41,685 bases of DNA from Flavobacteriales bacterium (GTDB lineage Bacteria > Bacteroidota > Bacteroidia > UBA10329). Positions 33,741-41,661 of this stretch are shown here, one piece after another. Within the stretch, counting starts at the first letter, position 1. Every line of letters starts with the position of its first letter. A program made the translations under genes and the position numbers. The stretch is taken from the NCBI GenBank assembly GCA_021741155.1, contig JAIOYP010000035.1, forward strand, positions 1-41,685, in the 5' to 3' direction. The notes below the pieces were generated by a model. It saw only the letters and a program-made list of their open reading frames with translations, was not told where the DNA came from and did no database searches.

Positions 33741-35774
33741 TTAATCCTTCATCTTTAGCAATAGTTTACCTGCTTCCAAGTCTTCTTCGGCATTCACGTA
33801 AATCTCTTCTACGGTTCCGTCTTCATCGGCACAAATCGTGTTTTCCATTTTCATGGAAAGAAGCACCAGAAGTCCGTCTCCACTTTTCACTTCTTGTCCA
33901 GGTTCTACTAACAGTTTTATCAACTTCCCGGGCATTGGACTGATGTAACCACCTTTCACTTTCTCAGCTTCCTTAATAGGGAAACGTTCTTTTCTCGTCA
34001 GGTTAACCGTTCCATTCTGCGCATGCTGAATGAAGTGGTCGTTTCCACTTCTTACAACCGTAAATCGTTCTTGAATTCCGTTGAGTTCTAATAGAATTTG
34101 GTCTTTTGGAATTTGTTGAACGTGAACTTGGTAGTCGTTTGAAAGCGATTGCCTGCCTGCCGACAAGGCAGGCTTCGCTTCCCCTTCGACAGGCTCAGGG
34201 TGACAACTCGCAATGACGCTATAGTTGGCATCGTGATACTTGACAAGAATTTCCTCATCTCCGTTCAAGAAAGTCTCTTGCTGTGGCTGATAGAAATTGT
34301 TTCTCCAACCGCTCGGCATATTCTGAAGAAGTGTTCGCTTGCTTTCTCGCTCTGCTTTGTCAAATGCCGAAACCGCAATGGCTGCCATTTCAATCGCTTG
34401 TTGTGATTGCTCTTTCGTGTAGCTGAATTGCTTTTTCAAGAAGTGCGTGTCGTACTTGCCCGCTTGGAAATCAGCATTCGCCAAAATAGCTTTCAGAAAA
34501 TCCTGATTGGTAGTCAGGCCAAGGCAATTGAGATTAGCCAAAGCCGCACTCATTTTTCGTTGCGCTTCCGACCTGTCTTTTCCGTGCGTGATCAGCTTGG
34601 CAATCATCGGGTCGTAATGCGTAGAAATGACCGAGCCACTTTCCACGCCCGTTTCAATACGAAGACCATCAATTTCGGGCGTTTTCCACTTCAATATCTT
34701 ACCCGTAGCGGGCATGAATTCGTTGGCGGCATCTTCCGCATACAATCGGCATTCAATCGCGTACCCGTTTCCTTTAATGTCTTCTTGGCTTACCGACAGC
34801 GGACGACCTTCCGCCACTTCAATCTGCATTTGCACAAGGTCGAGGCCAGTAATTTCTTCCGTTACAGGATGTTCTACTTGCAAGCGCGTATTCACTTCCA
34901 AGAAGAAGAATTCGTTCTTATCAGAAAGGATAAACTCAACCGTTCCAGCGTTATCGTAATTCAACGACTTGGCCGCTTTCACAGCCGCTTCACCCATTTC
35001 GCTTCGCAACGCAACTGTCAACGCAGGCGATGGACTTTCCTCAATAATCTTCTGATAACGTCTTTGAATAGAACATTCGCGCTCCAAAATATGAATGGCG
35101 TTTCCATGTTGGTCTCCAAAAATCTGAAACTCAATATGCCGCGAGCTTGGGAAATACTTCTCAATAATCAGTTCGTCATTCCCAAAACTGGACTTGCCTT
35201 CGCGTTTTGCACCTTCAATCGCGGCTTTCAATTCCTTCTCAGCTTCCACGATGCGCATGCCTTTTCCACCACCGCCAGCGGCCGCTTTCAGCAATACAGG
35301 AAAGCCCATATTCAACGCCTCGGCAGAAAGTCGCTCCACCGATTGGTCTTCTCCTTGGTAACCTGGAATTACCGGCACATCATGCTCACGCATAATGTCC
35401 TTCGCCTTGGATTTAGAACCCATTGCTTCAATAGCTTCTGGCCGTGGACCAATAAAAATCAATCCAGCATTTTGCACCTTTTGGGCAAAGCCAGCATTCT
35501 CAGATAAGAAGCCAAAACCAGGATGAATGGCATCTGCTCCAACTTTCTGAGCAGTCGCAATAATCTTGTCTTGACCCAAGTAAGAAGTCGCCAAATCGTT
35601 GCAGCCAATGTGCACGGCTTGGTCGGCCTCTCTGGTATATGGCGTGCCACGGTCGGCATCAGAATAAATGGCTACGCTTCGGATGCCCATTTTCTTGCAC
35701 GTGCGAATAATCCGTGAAGCAATTTCGCCTCGGTTGGCGATTAGGATTGAGTTTATGGAGTTGATAGAGTTCAT
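33741..35774 (-). CDS. Biotin carboxylase/BCCP subunit of an MCC-like acyl-CoA carboxylase (677 aa)
   Basis: The alpha subunit carboxylates biotin with ATP and bicarbonate and carries it to the partner subunit. In order it has a biotin carboxylase domain (about 8-450; ILIANRGEIASRI, AAGGGGKGMRIVE, FLEVNTRLQVEHPVTEE), a linker/BT region (about 455-600), and a BCCP domain (about 610-677) with biotinyl Lys in LSMKMEN. The length and the BC-BT-BCCP order fit MCC or PCC alpha subunits; the nearby hydratase and IVD-type dehydrogenase favour MCC (leucine breakdown). A ~21-aa segment with PEPVEG and KPALSAG, in the linker region, is encoded by a palindromic intergenic-type repeat (34151-34213) and is not expected in relatives. 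The start has three tandem copies of an AACTCnAT(A)-like unit (MNSINSINS). Confidence 0.93.
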   Translation of the reverse strand: MNSINSINSILIANRGEIASRIIRTCKKMGIRSVAIYSDADRGTPYTREADQAVHIGCNDLATSYLGQDKIIATAQKVGADAIHPGFGFLSENAGFAQKVQNAGLIFIGPRPEAIEAMGSKSKAKDIMREHDVPVIPGYQGEDQSVERLSAEALNMGFPVLLKAAAGGGGKGMRIVEAEKELKAAIEGAKREGKSSFGNDELIIEKYFPSSRHIEFQIFGDQHGNAIHILERECSIQRRYQKIIEESPSPALTVALRSEMGEAAVKAAKSLNYDNAGTVEFILSDKNEFFFLEVNTRLQVEHPVTEEITGLDLVQMQIEVAEGRPLSVSQEDIKGNGYAIECRLYAEDAANEFMPATGKILKWKTPEIDGLRIETGVESGSVISTHYDPMIAKLITHGKDRSEAQRKMSAALANLNCLGLTTNQDFLKAILANADFQAGKYDTHFLKKQFSYTKEQSQQAIEMAAIAVSAFDKAERESKRTLLQNMPSGWRNNFYQPQQETFLNGDEEILVKYHDANYSVIASCHPEPVEGEAKPALSAGRQSLSNDYQVHVQQIPKDQILLELNGIQERFTVVRSGNDHFIQHAQNGTVNLTRKERFPIKEAEKVKGGYISPMPGKLIKLLVEPGQEVKSGDGLLVLLSMKMENTICADEDGTVEEIYVNAEEDLEAGKLLLKMKD
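34151..34213. repeat. Palindromic element inserted in frame within the biotin carboxylase gene
   Basis: GCCTGCC (34155-34161), a 5-base loop and GGCAGGC (34167-34173) form a perfect 7-bp stem. Beside it lies CCCTTCGACAGGCTCAGGG (34182-34200), a sequence I recognise as a very common intergenic repeat in many bacterial genomes. Translated on the minus strand, the element reads as SCHPEPVEGEAKPALSAG, which lacks domain character, and the reading frame stays open across it. Confidence 0.8.
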
Positions 35775-35786
35775 CGGTTGATTGGT

Positions 35787-36497
35787 CTATATATTGAAGT
35801 CGATGGTTAATGGCATGTGATCGCTATGCCTCAACCAAGTTTCAGGGTTTCCCACTTCGGCTTTAGTAACATTTTTCATAAGTGTGTCTGAGACGAAGCA
35901 ATAGTCGATATGATACGGTCTTTCAACCTTGCGTTGCATGTACAAGGTTGGATCTTTCTCCTTCCCTTGAACTTGTTCGTGAATTTGGTGATACGTACTT
36001 TTTATTCCGATTTCCTCAAGTTTTCGGACCATTTCAGAATGATTAGCCACTCGTTTTGGCCTATCCCAAATCGTGTTGCTATTGAAATCCCCTGCAAGTA
36101 TGACGTGTTCTTCTTTCAGAATGTCCTTATAGAAATGAATGGCGTTCCAAACCTGTTCCGTGTAGTTGTTGTTTGTTTCAGACTCCTGACTCCAAACTGC
36201 AAAGAGAGTGACTTGAAAATCTCCTTTTGAAACAGATAATGGCAAAACGAATTTGAATTCTGGATTATGAACTTCAAGTAGTTCTATTTCATAATCTCCG
36301 TAGCTAAAAATGCCAATTCCCTTGTTTGGATTTTCTCCAAACCAAACCGTCTTATTGGGCTTTGGAGTGAACATTCCAAATTTGAGTTTTGCTTCTTCTT
36401 CACATTCTGGAATAATGACAATATCAGGCTTGCTTTCCAAAATGAAATCCGCCTTCTTTCGAAAAGCCATATTGCAATTCCATGTAATCAGCCTCAT
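35787..36497 (-). CDS. Endonuclease/exonuclease/phosphatase (EEP) family protein (236 aa)
   Basis: A metal-dependent phosphodiesterase-fold protein. The motifs run in family order: LITWNCNMAF (Asn), IIPECEEE (metal Glu), LAGDFNSN (catalytic Asp and Asn), HIDYCFVSD and the final SDHMPLTIDF (catalytic His). There is no signal peptide, so it is probably cytosolic. Members act on DNA, RNA, phospholipids or nucleotides; the substrate cannot be told. It starts 27 bases after the RhuM gene and ends 12 bases before the biotin carboxylase gene, so it separates two carboxylase subunit genes. Together with the RhuM gene it looks like an accessory pair, possibly defensive, which is inference. Confidence 0.9.
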   Translation of the reverse strand: MRLITWNCNMAFRKKADFILESKPDIVIIPECEEEAKLKFGMFTPKPNKTVWFGENPNKGIGIFSYGDYEIELLEVHNPEFKFVLPLSVSKGDFQVTLFAVWSQESETNNNYTEQVWNAIHFYKDILKEEHVILAGDFNSNTIWDRPKRVANHSEMVRKLEEIGIKSTYHQIHEQVQGKEKDPTLYMQRKVERPYHIDYCFVSDTLMKNVTKAEVGNPETWLRHSDHMPLTIDFNI

Positions 36498-36524
36498 GCC
36501 TTGAATGTTCTTAAATCTGATATT

Positions 36525-37526
36525 TCAATTCTCACCAGTTCGGTGAATTCTATTTTTCAGTTCTTCGATTTCTTTCAGATCCTCTTCTTCGGCTTCAAAT
36601 CGCTTTCTTTTTTCATCAAACAGTTCATAAATGTGCCTTAGTTTTTCTTCCATTTGAGCGGTACTTATTCCACCTGCGTTTTTGAGGACCTGCCTATCGT
36701 TGAACTCAAGGATGCTGTCCACGTTTTCGCGCCAAAAATCCATGGTTATGCTCACGCGATTTTTTGCTTTCAATTCTGCAGTTTCAAGAAAAATAACAAC
36801 TAAACGATTGAGTGTGTCAATTTCATCTTTGCTGAGGTAATTCTTGGCAATGAAAATATCCTGCTTTCTCACAATTGAACCTTTCCAAGATGTGAGAGCC
36901 ATGTTCGGGCTATTCTCATCGGCCCGTGCAACAATGATCTCTGCGGCAGTCTTATCAGTAACAGCATATAGCAACTTGTTCTGTGTTTCGGCAAAGAACA
37001 TCTGCGTGGCCTTGTCAGTGCCGTCATAGTCGCTACTGAGCGCAAAAAGGTCTCGAACTTTCTGATAAAATCGTTTTTCAGAGGAACGGATGTCACGGAT
37101 CCGTTCCAGCAGCTCATCAAAATAATCGGGTCTGCCATCAGGATTCTTGAGTCGTTCATCATCCATCACAAAACCTTTTATCATGTAGGATTTTAGATTA
37201 CGGTTAGCCCAGATTCTGAATTGTGTTCCGCGCTTACTTCTTACTCTGAAACCGATGGCAAGAACCATGTCAAGCGAATAAAAAGTTACGTTGTATTCCT
37301 TGCCATCAGAGGCAGTTGTAAAGAAATTCTTTACAACTGAATTTTCAACTAACTCATTCTCTTTCAGTACACTTATAATGTGCTGACCTATGTTCTGCTT
37401 GGAGGTGGCAAAAAGTTCTGCCAACTGGTTCTGGTTCATCCACACCATGCCGTCTTTTGCATACAGCCTAACAGAAGCCTTACCATCGGGCGTGTTGTAA
37501 ATGATGATATTCTGCTGGTCTTTCAT
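36525..37526 (-). CDS. RhuM family protein (333 aa)
   Basis: The RhuM family is named from a Salmonella pathogenicity-island gene; its biochemical function is not established. Features are an N-terminal domain (ASVRLYAKDGMVWMNQNQLA, ELFATSKQNIGQHI) that reads like a DNA-binding winged/HTH-type region, YNVTFYSLDMVLAIGFRVRS, FRIWANRNLKSYMIKGFVMD, a central region (IRSSEKRFYQKVRDLFALSS), and an acidic coiled C-terminus. Related proteins are often found in accessory islands and near restriction-modification or Fic-type genes. It breaks the otherwise catabolic run between the two carboxylase subunit genes. A palindrome in its leader could be its own operator. Confidence 0.9.
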   Translation of the reverse strand: MKDQQNIIIYNTPDGKASVRLYAKDGMVWMNQNQLAELFATSKQNIGQHIISVLKENELVENSVVKNFFTTASDGKEYNVTFYSLDMVLAIGFRVRSKRGTQFRIWANRNLKSYMIKGFVMDDERLKNPDGRPDYFDELLERIRDIRSSEKRFYQKVRDLFALSSDYDGTDKATQMFFAETQNKLLYAVTDKTAAEIIVARADENSPNMALTSWKGSIVRKQDIFIAKNYLSKDEIDTLNRLVVIFLETAELKAKNRVSITMDFWRENVDSILEFNDRQVLKNAGGISTAQMEEKLRHIYELFDEKRKRFEAEEEDLKEIEELKNRIHRTGEN

Positions 37527-37552
37527 TGTAGCTTTTCAAGCATTTTTAACTG

Positions 37553-37567
37553 GTTACAATTTGTAAC
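37553..37567. promoter_or_regulatory. Perfect palindrome upstream of the RhuM gene, candidate operator
   Basis: GTTACAATTTGTAAC is an odd-length perfect palindrome 27 bases upstream of the RhuM start. It overlaps a direct repeat of AACTGGTT on each side. The position fits autorepression by a protein with a DNA-binding N-terminal domain. No clear TAnnTTTG box is seen there. Confidence 0.5.
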
Positions 37568-37725
37568 TGGTTCGTTTTTTTTCTTTTCATGGCTTCTATG
37601 TTTGAGTGTTCATTGGAAAATTAACGAATTTGGGTAAAGCACGAAATCCTAAATATTTAAGCACGAAACTATTTCGAATTTGATTTTTTAGAATTTCGGA
37701 TTTTCTCATTTCAAATTTCATCCCT

Positions 37726-39321
37726 TTACATTCTAAAAACCCCATAACTATCAGTTCCCTTTATCGGAGCGTTGTGCACGATAGCGAGACACATGCCCAA
37801 ATAGTTTCGGGTGTCTCTCGGGTCAATGACACCATCATCCCAAATCTGCCCTGAAGAATACCACGCGTCAGATTGCTTCACGGCTTCATTTACCATGTGG
37901 TCGCGAAGCATTTTTGCTTGCGCTTCGTCATAATCCATTCCTGCTTTTTGAGCTGCTTGCTTTTGGATAATTCCCATTACTCCAGCTAATTGCTCTGGTC
38001 CCATAACCGCGATGCGAGCGTTAGGATATGAGAACAAGAAACGCGGTTGATACGCACGGCCCATCATGGCATAGTTTCCAGCACCATAACTCGCTCCCAT
38101 CATAATAGTAATAGCAGGAACTTCGGAGTTAGAAACCGCATTTATCAGCTTGGCTCCATGCTTAATGATGCCTCCTTGCTCATAATCTTTCCCAACCATA
38201 AAACCTGTGATGTTCTGGAAGAATAGCAACGGCACATCGTTCTTATTACACAACTGAATAAAGTGCGTTCCCTTATTGGCACTTTCCGAAAAAAGGACAC
38301 CATTATTGGCGATTATCCCAACTGGATAACCATGAACATTGGCCCAGCCGCAAATGAGCGTTTCACCATATTCGGGTTTGAATTCCGTGAATTTGGAACC
38401 GTCAACCGTTCGGGCAATCACATCTCGAATATCGAATGGAATTTTGACATCTGGCGGTACAATTCCGAGCAGTTCTTCTTTATCGAAAATGGGTTCTTCA
38501 GCCAATCCTTCCGGTTGGAAATGAGTCTTGGCTGGTTTAAGTGTGGCAATCAAATCGCGTGCAATTCGAATGCCGTCCAACTCGTCTTCAGCCAAGAAAT
38601 CGGAAACGCCCGAAATGGTTGAGTGCATTTTTGCGCCACCGAGTGTTTCGTCATCCACAACCTCATTCGTGGCCATTTTTACCAATGGTGGGCCAGCCAG
38701 GAAAACCTTTGCTTGGTCTTTCACGAAAATGGAATAGTCGGACATTCCAGGTATGTAAGCCCCACCTGCTGTGGAGTTTCCGAACACCACAGAAATAGAT
38801 GGAATACCTTTCTTAGATCGTCTAGTAATGTCTCTAAAACTTGTTCCTCCCAAGTTGAAAATCTTAGCCTGATCAGGAAGATTGGCACCTGAACTTTCTA
38901 CCAAACTAATGCTTGGCAGCTCGTTTTCTACAGCAATTTCATTCAGCCGCATGGCTTTCTGAAGCGTTGGAAAATCGATGGAGCCGCTCTTGTTTGTTCC
39001 TACGTTGGAGACAATCATCACCAATCGACCTGAAACAATGCCGATGCCACCAACGGTAGTTCCGCCAGTACCAAAGCCTTTTCCGCCTAAACCTGCCAAC
39101 GGTAGTAATTCCAAGAACGGACTATCTTGATCCAAGAGCAATTCTAATCGCTCTCTGGCCAACATTTTTCCCAGCTTCCGTGCCTTTGAAATATGACGTT
39201 CTTCACCTTGATAACGGCTATCCTTGAGGTGTCCATCAAGCTTTTCGAGCAGCTTAAGCATACCCTCACGGTTCTCTTTAAAGACCTGTGTTTTGGTGTT
39301 TATTTTCGATTGAATTCTCAT
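37726..39321 (-). CDS. Acyl-CoA carboxylase carboxyltransferase subunit, MCC/GCC beta-like (531 aa)
   Basis: The beta subunit moves the carboxyl group from biotin to the acyl-CoA. The ATG at 39321 (MRIQSKINTKT) is chosen; the in-frame extension to 39354 reads into a palindromic repeat. The motifs are MLARERLELLLDQDSPFLEL, GLGGKGFGTGGTTVGGIGIV, STAGGAYIPGMSDYSIF, AGPPLVKMATNEVVDDETLG, and the C-terminal PVGIIANNGVLFSESANKG and GASYGAGNYAMMGRAYQPRF. The length and GPPLVK motif fit methylcrotonyl- or geranyl-CoA carboxylase beta subunits rather than AccA/AccD. Its partner is probably the biotin carboxylase subunit at 33741-35774, separated by two unrelated genes. Which branched acyl-CoA it uses is inferred from context. 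Confidence 0.92.
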   Translation of the reverse strand: MRIQSKINTKTQVFKENREGMLKLLEKLDGHLKDSRYQGEERHISKARKLGKMLARERLELLLDQDSPFLELLPLAGLGGKGFGTGGTTVGGIGIVSGRLVMIVSNVGTNKSGSIDFPTLQKAMRLNEIAVENELPSISLVESSGANLPDQAKIFNLGGTSFRDITRRSKKGIPSISVVFGNSTAGGAYIPGMSDYSIFVKDQAKVFLAGPPLVKMATNEVVDDETLGGAKMHSTISGVSDFLAEDELDGIRIARDLIATLKPAKTHFQPEGLAEEPIFDKEELLGIVPPDVKIPFDIRDVIARTVDGSKFTEFKPEYGETLICGWANVHGYPVGIIANNGVLFSESANKGTHFIQLCNKNDVPLLFFQNITGFMVGKDYEQGGIIKHGAKLINAVSNSEVPAITIMMGASYGAGNYAMMGRAYQPRFLFSYPNARIAVMGPEQLAGVMGIIQKQAAQKAGMDYDEAQAKMLRDHMVNEAVKQSDAWYSSGQIWDDGVIDPRDTRNYLGMCLAIVHNAPIKGTDSYGVFRM

Positions 39322-39346
39322 GGGTGGTGCATTGGGAATGAAAAAA

Positions 39347-39437
39347 TCAACCACAGAGAACGCAGAGAAAGCAACACAGAGGACACAAAGAAATTCTCAG
39401 TGACACTCCGTGAGACCTCCGTGTTCTCTGTGGTTAA
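39347..39437. repeat. Imperfect palindromic repeat, copy 4
   Basis: It runs from TCAACCACAGAGAACGCAG to GTGTTCTCTGTGGTTAAA, lying between the TetR gene and the carboxyltransferase gene. The extended reading frame of the carboxyltransferase would read into this repeat, so it helps fix that gene's start downstream. Confidence 0.88.
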
Positions 39438-39444
39438 ATTCTCG

Positions 39445-40074
39445 TTATACATTTTGAATTTCTTCGTTAAAATCAATTTTATTGAAATTGGATAAGCCTT
39501 TTTCAGTCAATAACGGAATGGTCAAATTCCAAATGGCACTTCTTGCTTGATTGTACAAGTTTCCTTTCTGATCGCGAAGCTCACGCTGTGCCAACCAAAA
39601 GGTGATGATCATCCAAACGGTTTCAGCCAATTGCTGATACTGCCCCATTCTTGCTTCCGCGTTCATATTTCCCGAACCCACCGAATAGTCGATGATGGCT
39701 TTTATGTACCTAATCTGGCTTTTGAATTGACCACGCATGATCTCCGCCAAATGCGGATAAGCACGGCTCACTTCCAGAATATCCTGCTGTAGAAAACGGT
39801 AACGTTCATAAAGCTGAAGCAATGGCACCATCTGTCTGTGGATGTTCTCAATGGATGGAATCATCTGCACTGAATCGAGCATCACATTCCGTTCTTCGAT
39901 AATGCGCTCATGAATGGCCTCCATCAACTCTTCCTTCTTTTTGAAGTGATACGTGAGGTTTCCAAGGCTCATACCTAACTCATTGGCCAAGTCGCGCATG
40001 GTCACACTCACAAAGCCTTTCGTGTTGAAAAGCTCCACGGCAGTATCCAAGATGCGTTCTTTTGTTGATGACAT
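39445..40074 (-). CDS. TetR/AcrR-family transcriptional regulator (209 aa)
   Basis: The N-terminal ~50 residues are a TetR helix-turn-helix (KERILDTAVELFNTKGFVSV, TMRDLANELGMSLGNLTYHF, KKKEELMEAI). The rest is a helical ligand-binding domain without a recognised signature. It is the first gene of the minus-strand run that contains the carboxylase, hydratase and dehydrogenase genes. An acyl-CoA-responsive repressor of that cluster is a reasonable inference, in line with TetR or MerR regulators of liu clusters elsewhere. It is divergent from a lipoprotein gene; the shared 93-bp gap contains an inverted repeat. Confidence 0.9.
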   Translation of the reverse strand: MSSTKERILDTAVELFNTKGFVSVTMRDLANELGMSLGNLTYHFKKKEELMEAIHERIIEERNVMLDSVQMIPSIENIHRQMVPLLQLYERYRFLQQDILEVSRAYPHLAEIMRGQFKSQIRYIKAIIDYSVGSGNMNAEARMGQYQQLAETVWMIITFWLAQRELRDQKGNLYNQARSAIWNLTIPLLTEKGLSNFNKIDFNEEIQNV

Positions 40075-40123
40075 TAGTACGATTTAACCATTATTCAATG
40101 CGTTAATAGGACAAGTGTACTAA
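40074..40123. promoter_or_regulatory. Inverted repeat TTAGTAC/GTACTAA between the TetR and lipoprotein genes
   Basis: TTAGTAC (40074-40080) and GTACTAA (40117-40123) are exact inverted copies 36 bases apart, and the first overlaps the TetR start codon. The spacing is wide for a single TetR operator, so it may be two half-sites or chance. Confidence 0.3.
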
Positions 40124-40167
40124 TTAATTATTGAAAGGTTGCGAAGATGTTTTCTCAAATTTGCGGA

Positions 40168-40983
40168 ATGAAACAAATATTCTCAATTCTATTCCTCGCA
40201 ATCATCATTACTGGTTGCTCAAGCAAACTTTACGAAAGCAATTGGAAAAAACCAGAAACCAAATCATCTGCATTCAGATTCTTCCATTCGGATTCCAAGA
40301 TTCGGTACAATATTGAGAATGACGAGAAGAACGTTTATTTCTCATTTGATGTGATGGACCAATTAACCGTCCAGAAAATTCTTACAACGGGCTTGCGCCT
40401 TTTTATAGACGGGACTGGCAAAAACAAACAGAAGGATGAACTTCAATTTCCCGTATATTCGGATAAGGTGCCTATTTCAGAATTGCAGGAATATGGAGAC
40501 CGATACGACCAGAGCATTCAACTTGGTAAGTCTACGTTGGATCAAATGATTCCGAGTGATGGATATTTAAAATTCGATGGTGAAACTGTTCAGATATTCA
40601 ACCGAATGGAAAAGAAAGGAACTACGGTTACGCTTGAGTTTGATAGTACCCGCTCTCTTGTTTACAGGGCCATCATTCCGTTGAAAGCTATAAATGCAGC
40701 CGGAAATATCATTTCACTAGGAATTGAGACAGGAGGCTATGAAATGCCCGGAAATGGCCAAGCAATTTCGCAAGCAGATGTTACACAGGCCAGTCAAGGC
40801 GTAACTGCAGGAGACCGTGCTATGGGTAGAGGAAACGATGACCCTTATGGCGTAAACACGCCTTCTGGAAGTTCGGCTGCTACAATGGCGATGCGTAACT
40901 CAAATACGTATAGCAAGTTTGCAGATCCAATACGCTTTTGGTTGAAGGTTAAGTTGTCTGACAACTCATCCTCCTTGCCATAG
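40168..40983 (+). CDS. Lipoprotein of unknown function (271 aa)
   Basis: The ATG at 40168 gives a lipoprotein signal peptide with the lipobox ITGC, so Cys17 is the lipidation site; a start at 40147 only adds seven residues. The first half of the mature protein (about 55-195) alternates strands, and YNIENDEKNVYFSFDVMD and TTGLRLFIDGTG recall DOMON/CBM9-like beta-sandwich domains. Residues about 225-255 are Gly/Asn/Ser-rich and probably disordered. No enzymatic motif is seen. It is divergent from the TetR gene and convergent with rplQ, with a bidirectional terminator between. Confidence 0.78.
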   Translation: MKQIFSILFLAIIITGCSSKLYESNWKKPETKSSAFRFFHSDSKIRYNIENDEKNVYFSFDVMDQLTVQKILTTGLRLFIDGTGKNKQKDELQFPVYSDKVPISELQEYGDRYDQSIQLGKSTLDQMIPSDGYLKFDGETVQIFNRMEKKGTTVTLEFDSTRSLVYRAIIPLKAINAAGNIISLGIETGGYEMPGNGQAISQADVTQASQGVTAGDRAMGRGNDDPYGVNTPSGSSAATMAMRNSNTYSKFADPIRFWLKVKLSDNSSSLP

Positions 40984-41010
40984 AAAATTTGCTCTTTTAT
41001 TTGAATCATA

Positions 41011-41043
41011 AAAAAACCCCGAATCTTTTCAGAATCGGGGTTT
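41011..41043. terminator. Bidirectional terminator between the lipoprotein gene and rplQ
   Basis: AAAAAACCCCGA and TCGGGGTTT form a strong GC-rich stem with flanking A and T runs, so it can end transcripts from both strands. Confidence 0.9.
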
Positions 41044-41063
41044 CAAAATCATTTCAATAAGTT

Positions 41064-41597
41064 TTAGGCTTCTTTGCTTTCTTCTCCGCCTTCTTCTTCC
41101 TTTGGAGCTTCTTCCGTTGCTGCTTCAGCTTTTGGCTCTTCTGCCTTAGCTTCAGCTGCAGGAGCTGCTGCTTTAGTTCCAGAACCAGCTCTACGGCTTC
41201 TTCTAGCTTTCTTAGGCTTAGCTTCTTTGAGCAATAGTTCGTTGAAGTCAACCAATTCAATCAAAGCCATATCAGCGCTATCGCCTTGACGAGTTCCAAG
41301 CTTGATGATACGTGTGTATCCTCCTGGACGTTCGCTCACTTTCGGAGAAACTTCTTTGAACAACTCTGCTGTTGCCTCCTTGTCGTTTAGGTAACTAAAC
41401 ACAACTCTTCTTGAGTGCGTTGCATCATCCTTTGACTTCGTAATCAACGGTTCAACATACGAGCGCAACGCTTTGGCTTTTGCCAATGTTGTTGTGATTC
41501 GCTTGTGCACGATAAGTGAACTTGCCATATTGGCTAGCATCGCTCTTCTGTGCCCCTTCTTTCTTCCTAAATGGTTAAAACCTTTTCTGTGTCTCAT
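41064..41597 (-). CDS. rplQ: 50S ribosomal protein L17 with acidic C-terminal extension (177 aa)
   Basis: Ribosomal protein L17 of the large subunit. The core (about 1-120) has the family start [40 protein letters not shown] and a [20 protein letters not shown] segment. The remaining ~50 residues are an Ala/Glu/Lys/Pro-rich tail (for example [24 protein letters not shown]). Tails like this occur in Bacteroidota L17 and are probably disordered; the short E. coli protein (about 127 aa) lacks it. It is probably the last gene of the alpha (rpoA) ribosomal operon, closed by the terminator below it. Confidence 0.97.
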   Translation of the reverse strand: MRHRKGFNHLGRKKGHRRAMLANMASSLIVHKRITTTLAKAKALRSYVEPLITKSKDDATHSRRVVFSYLNDKEATAELFKEVSPKVSERPGGYTRIIKLGTRQGDSADMALIELVDFNELLLKEAKPKKARRSRRAGSGTKAAAPAAEAKAEEPKAEAATEEAPKEEEGGEESKEA

Positions 41598-41661
41598 TTT
41601 TCTAGCTTACAGCTTCAAGTTTCAAGCTTCAAGTTTTTAATGACTTGCGGCTTGCAGCTTT

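Noticed and set aside
34407..35507. A 366-aa open frame on the plus strand across the biotin carboxylase gene
   Set aside because: It is fully antisense to a gene with clear biotin carboxylase motifs and has no domain-like composition; it is a codon-usage shadow.
39322..39354. Extended start of the carboxyltransferase gene
   Set aside because: The extension reads into the palindromic repeat copy at 39347-39437, and the ATG at 39321 matches the family start better.
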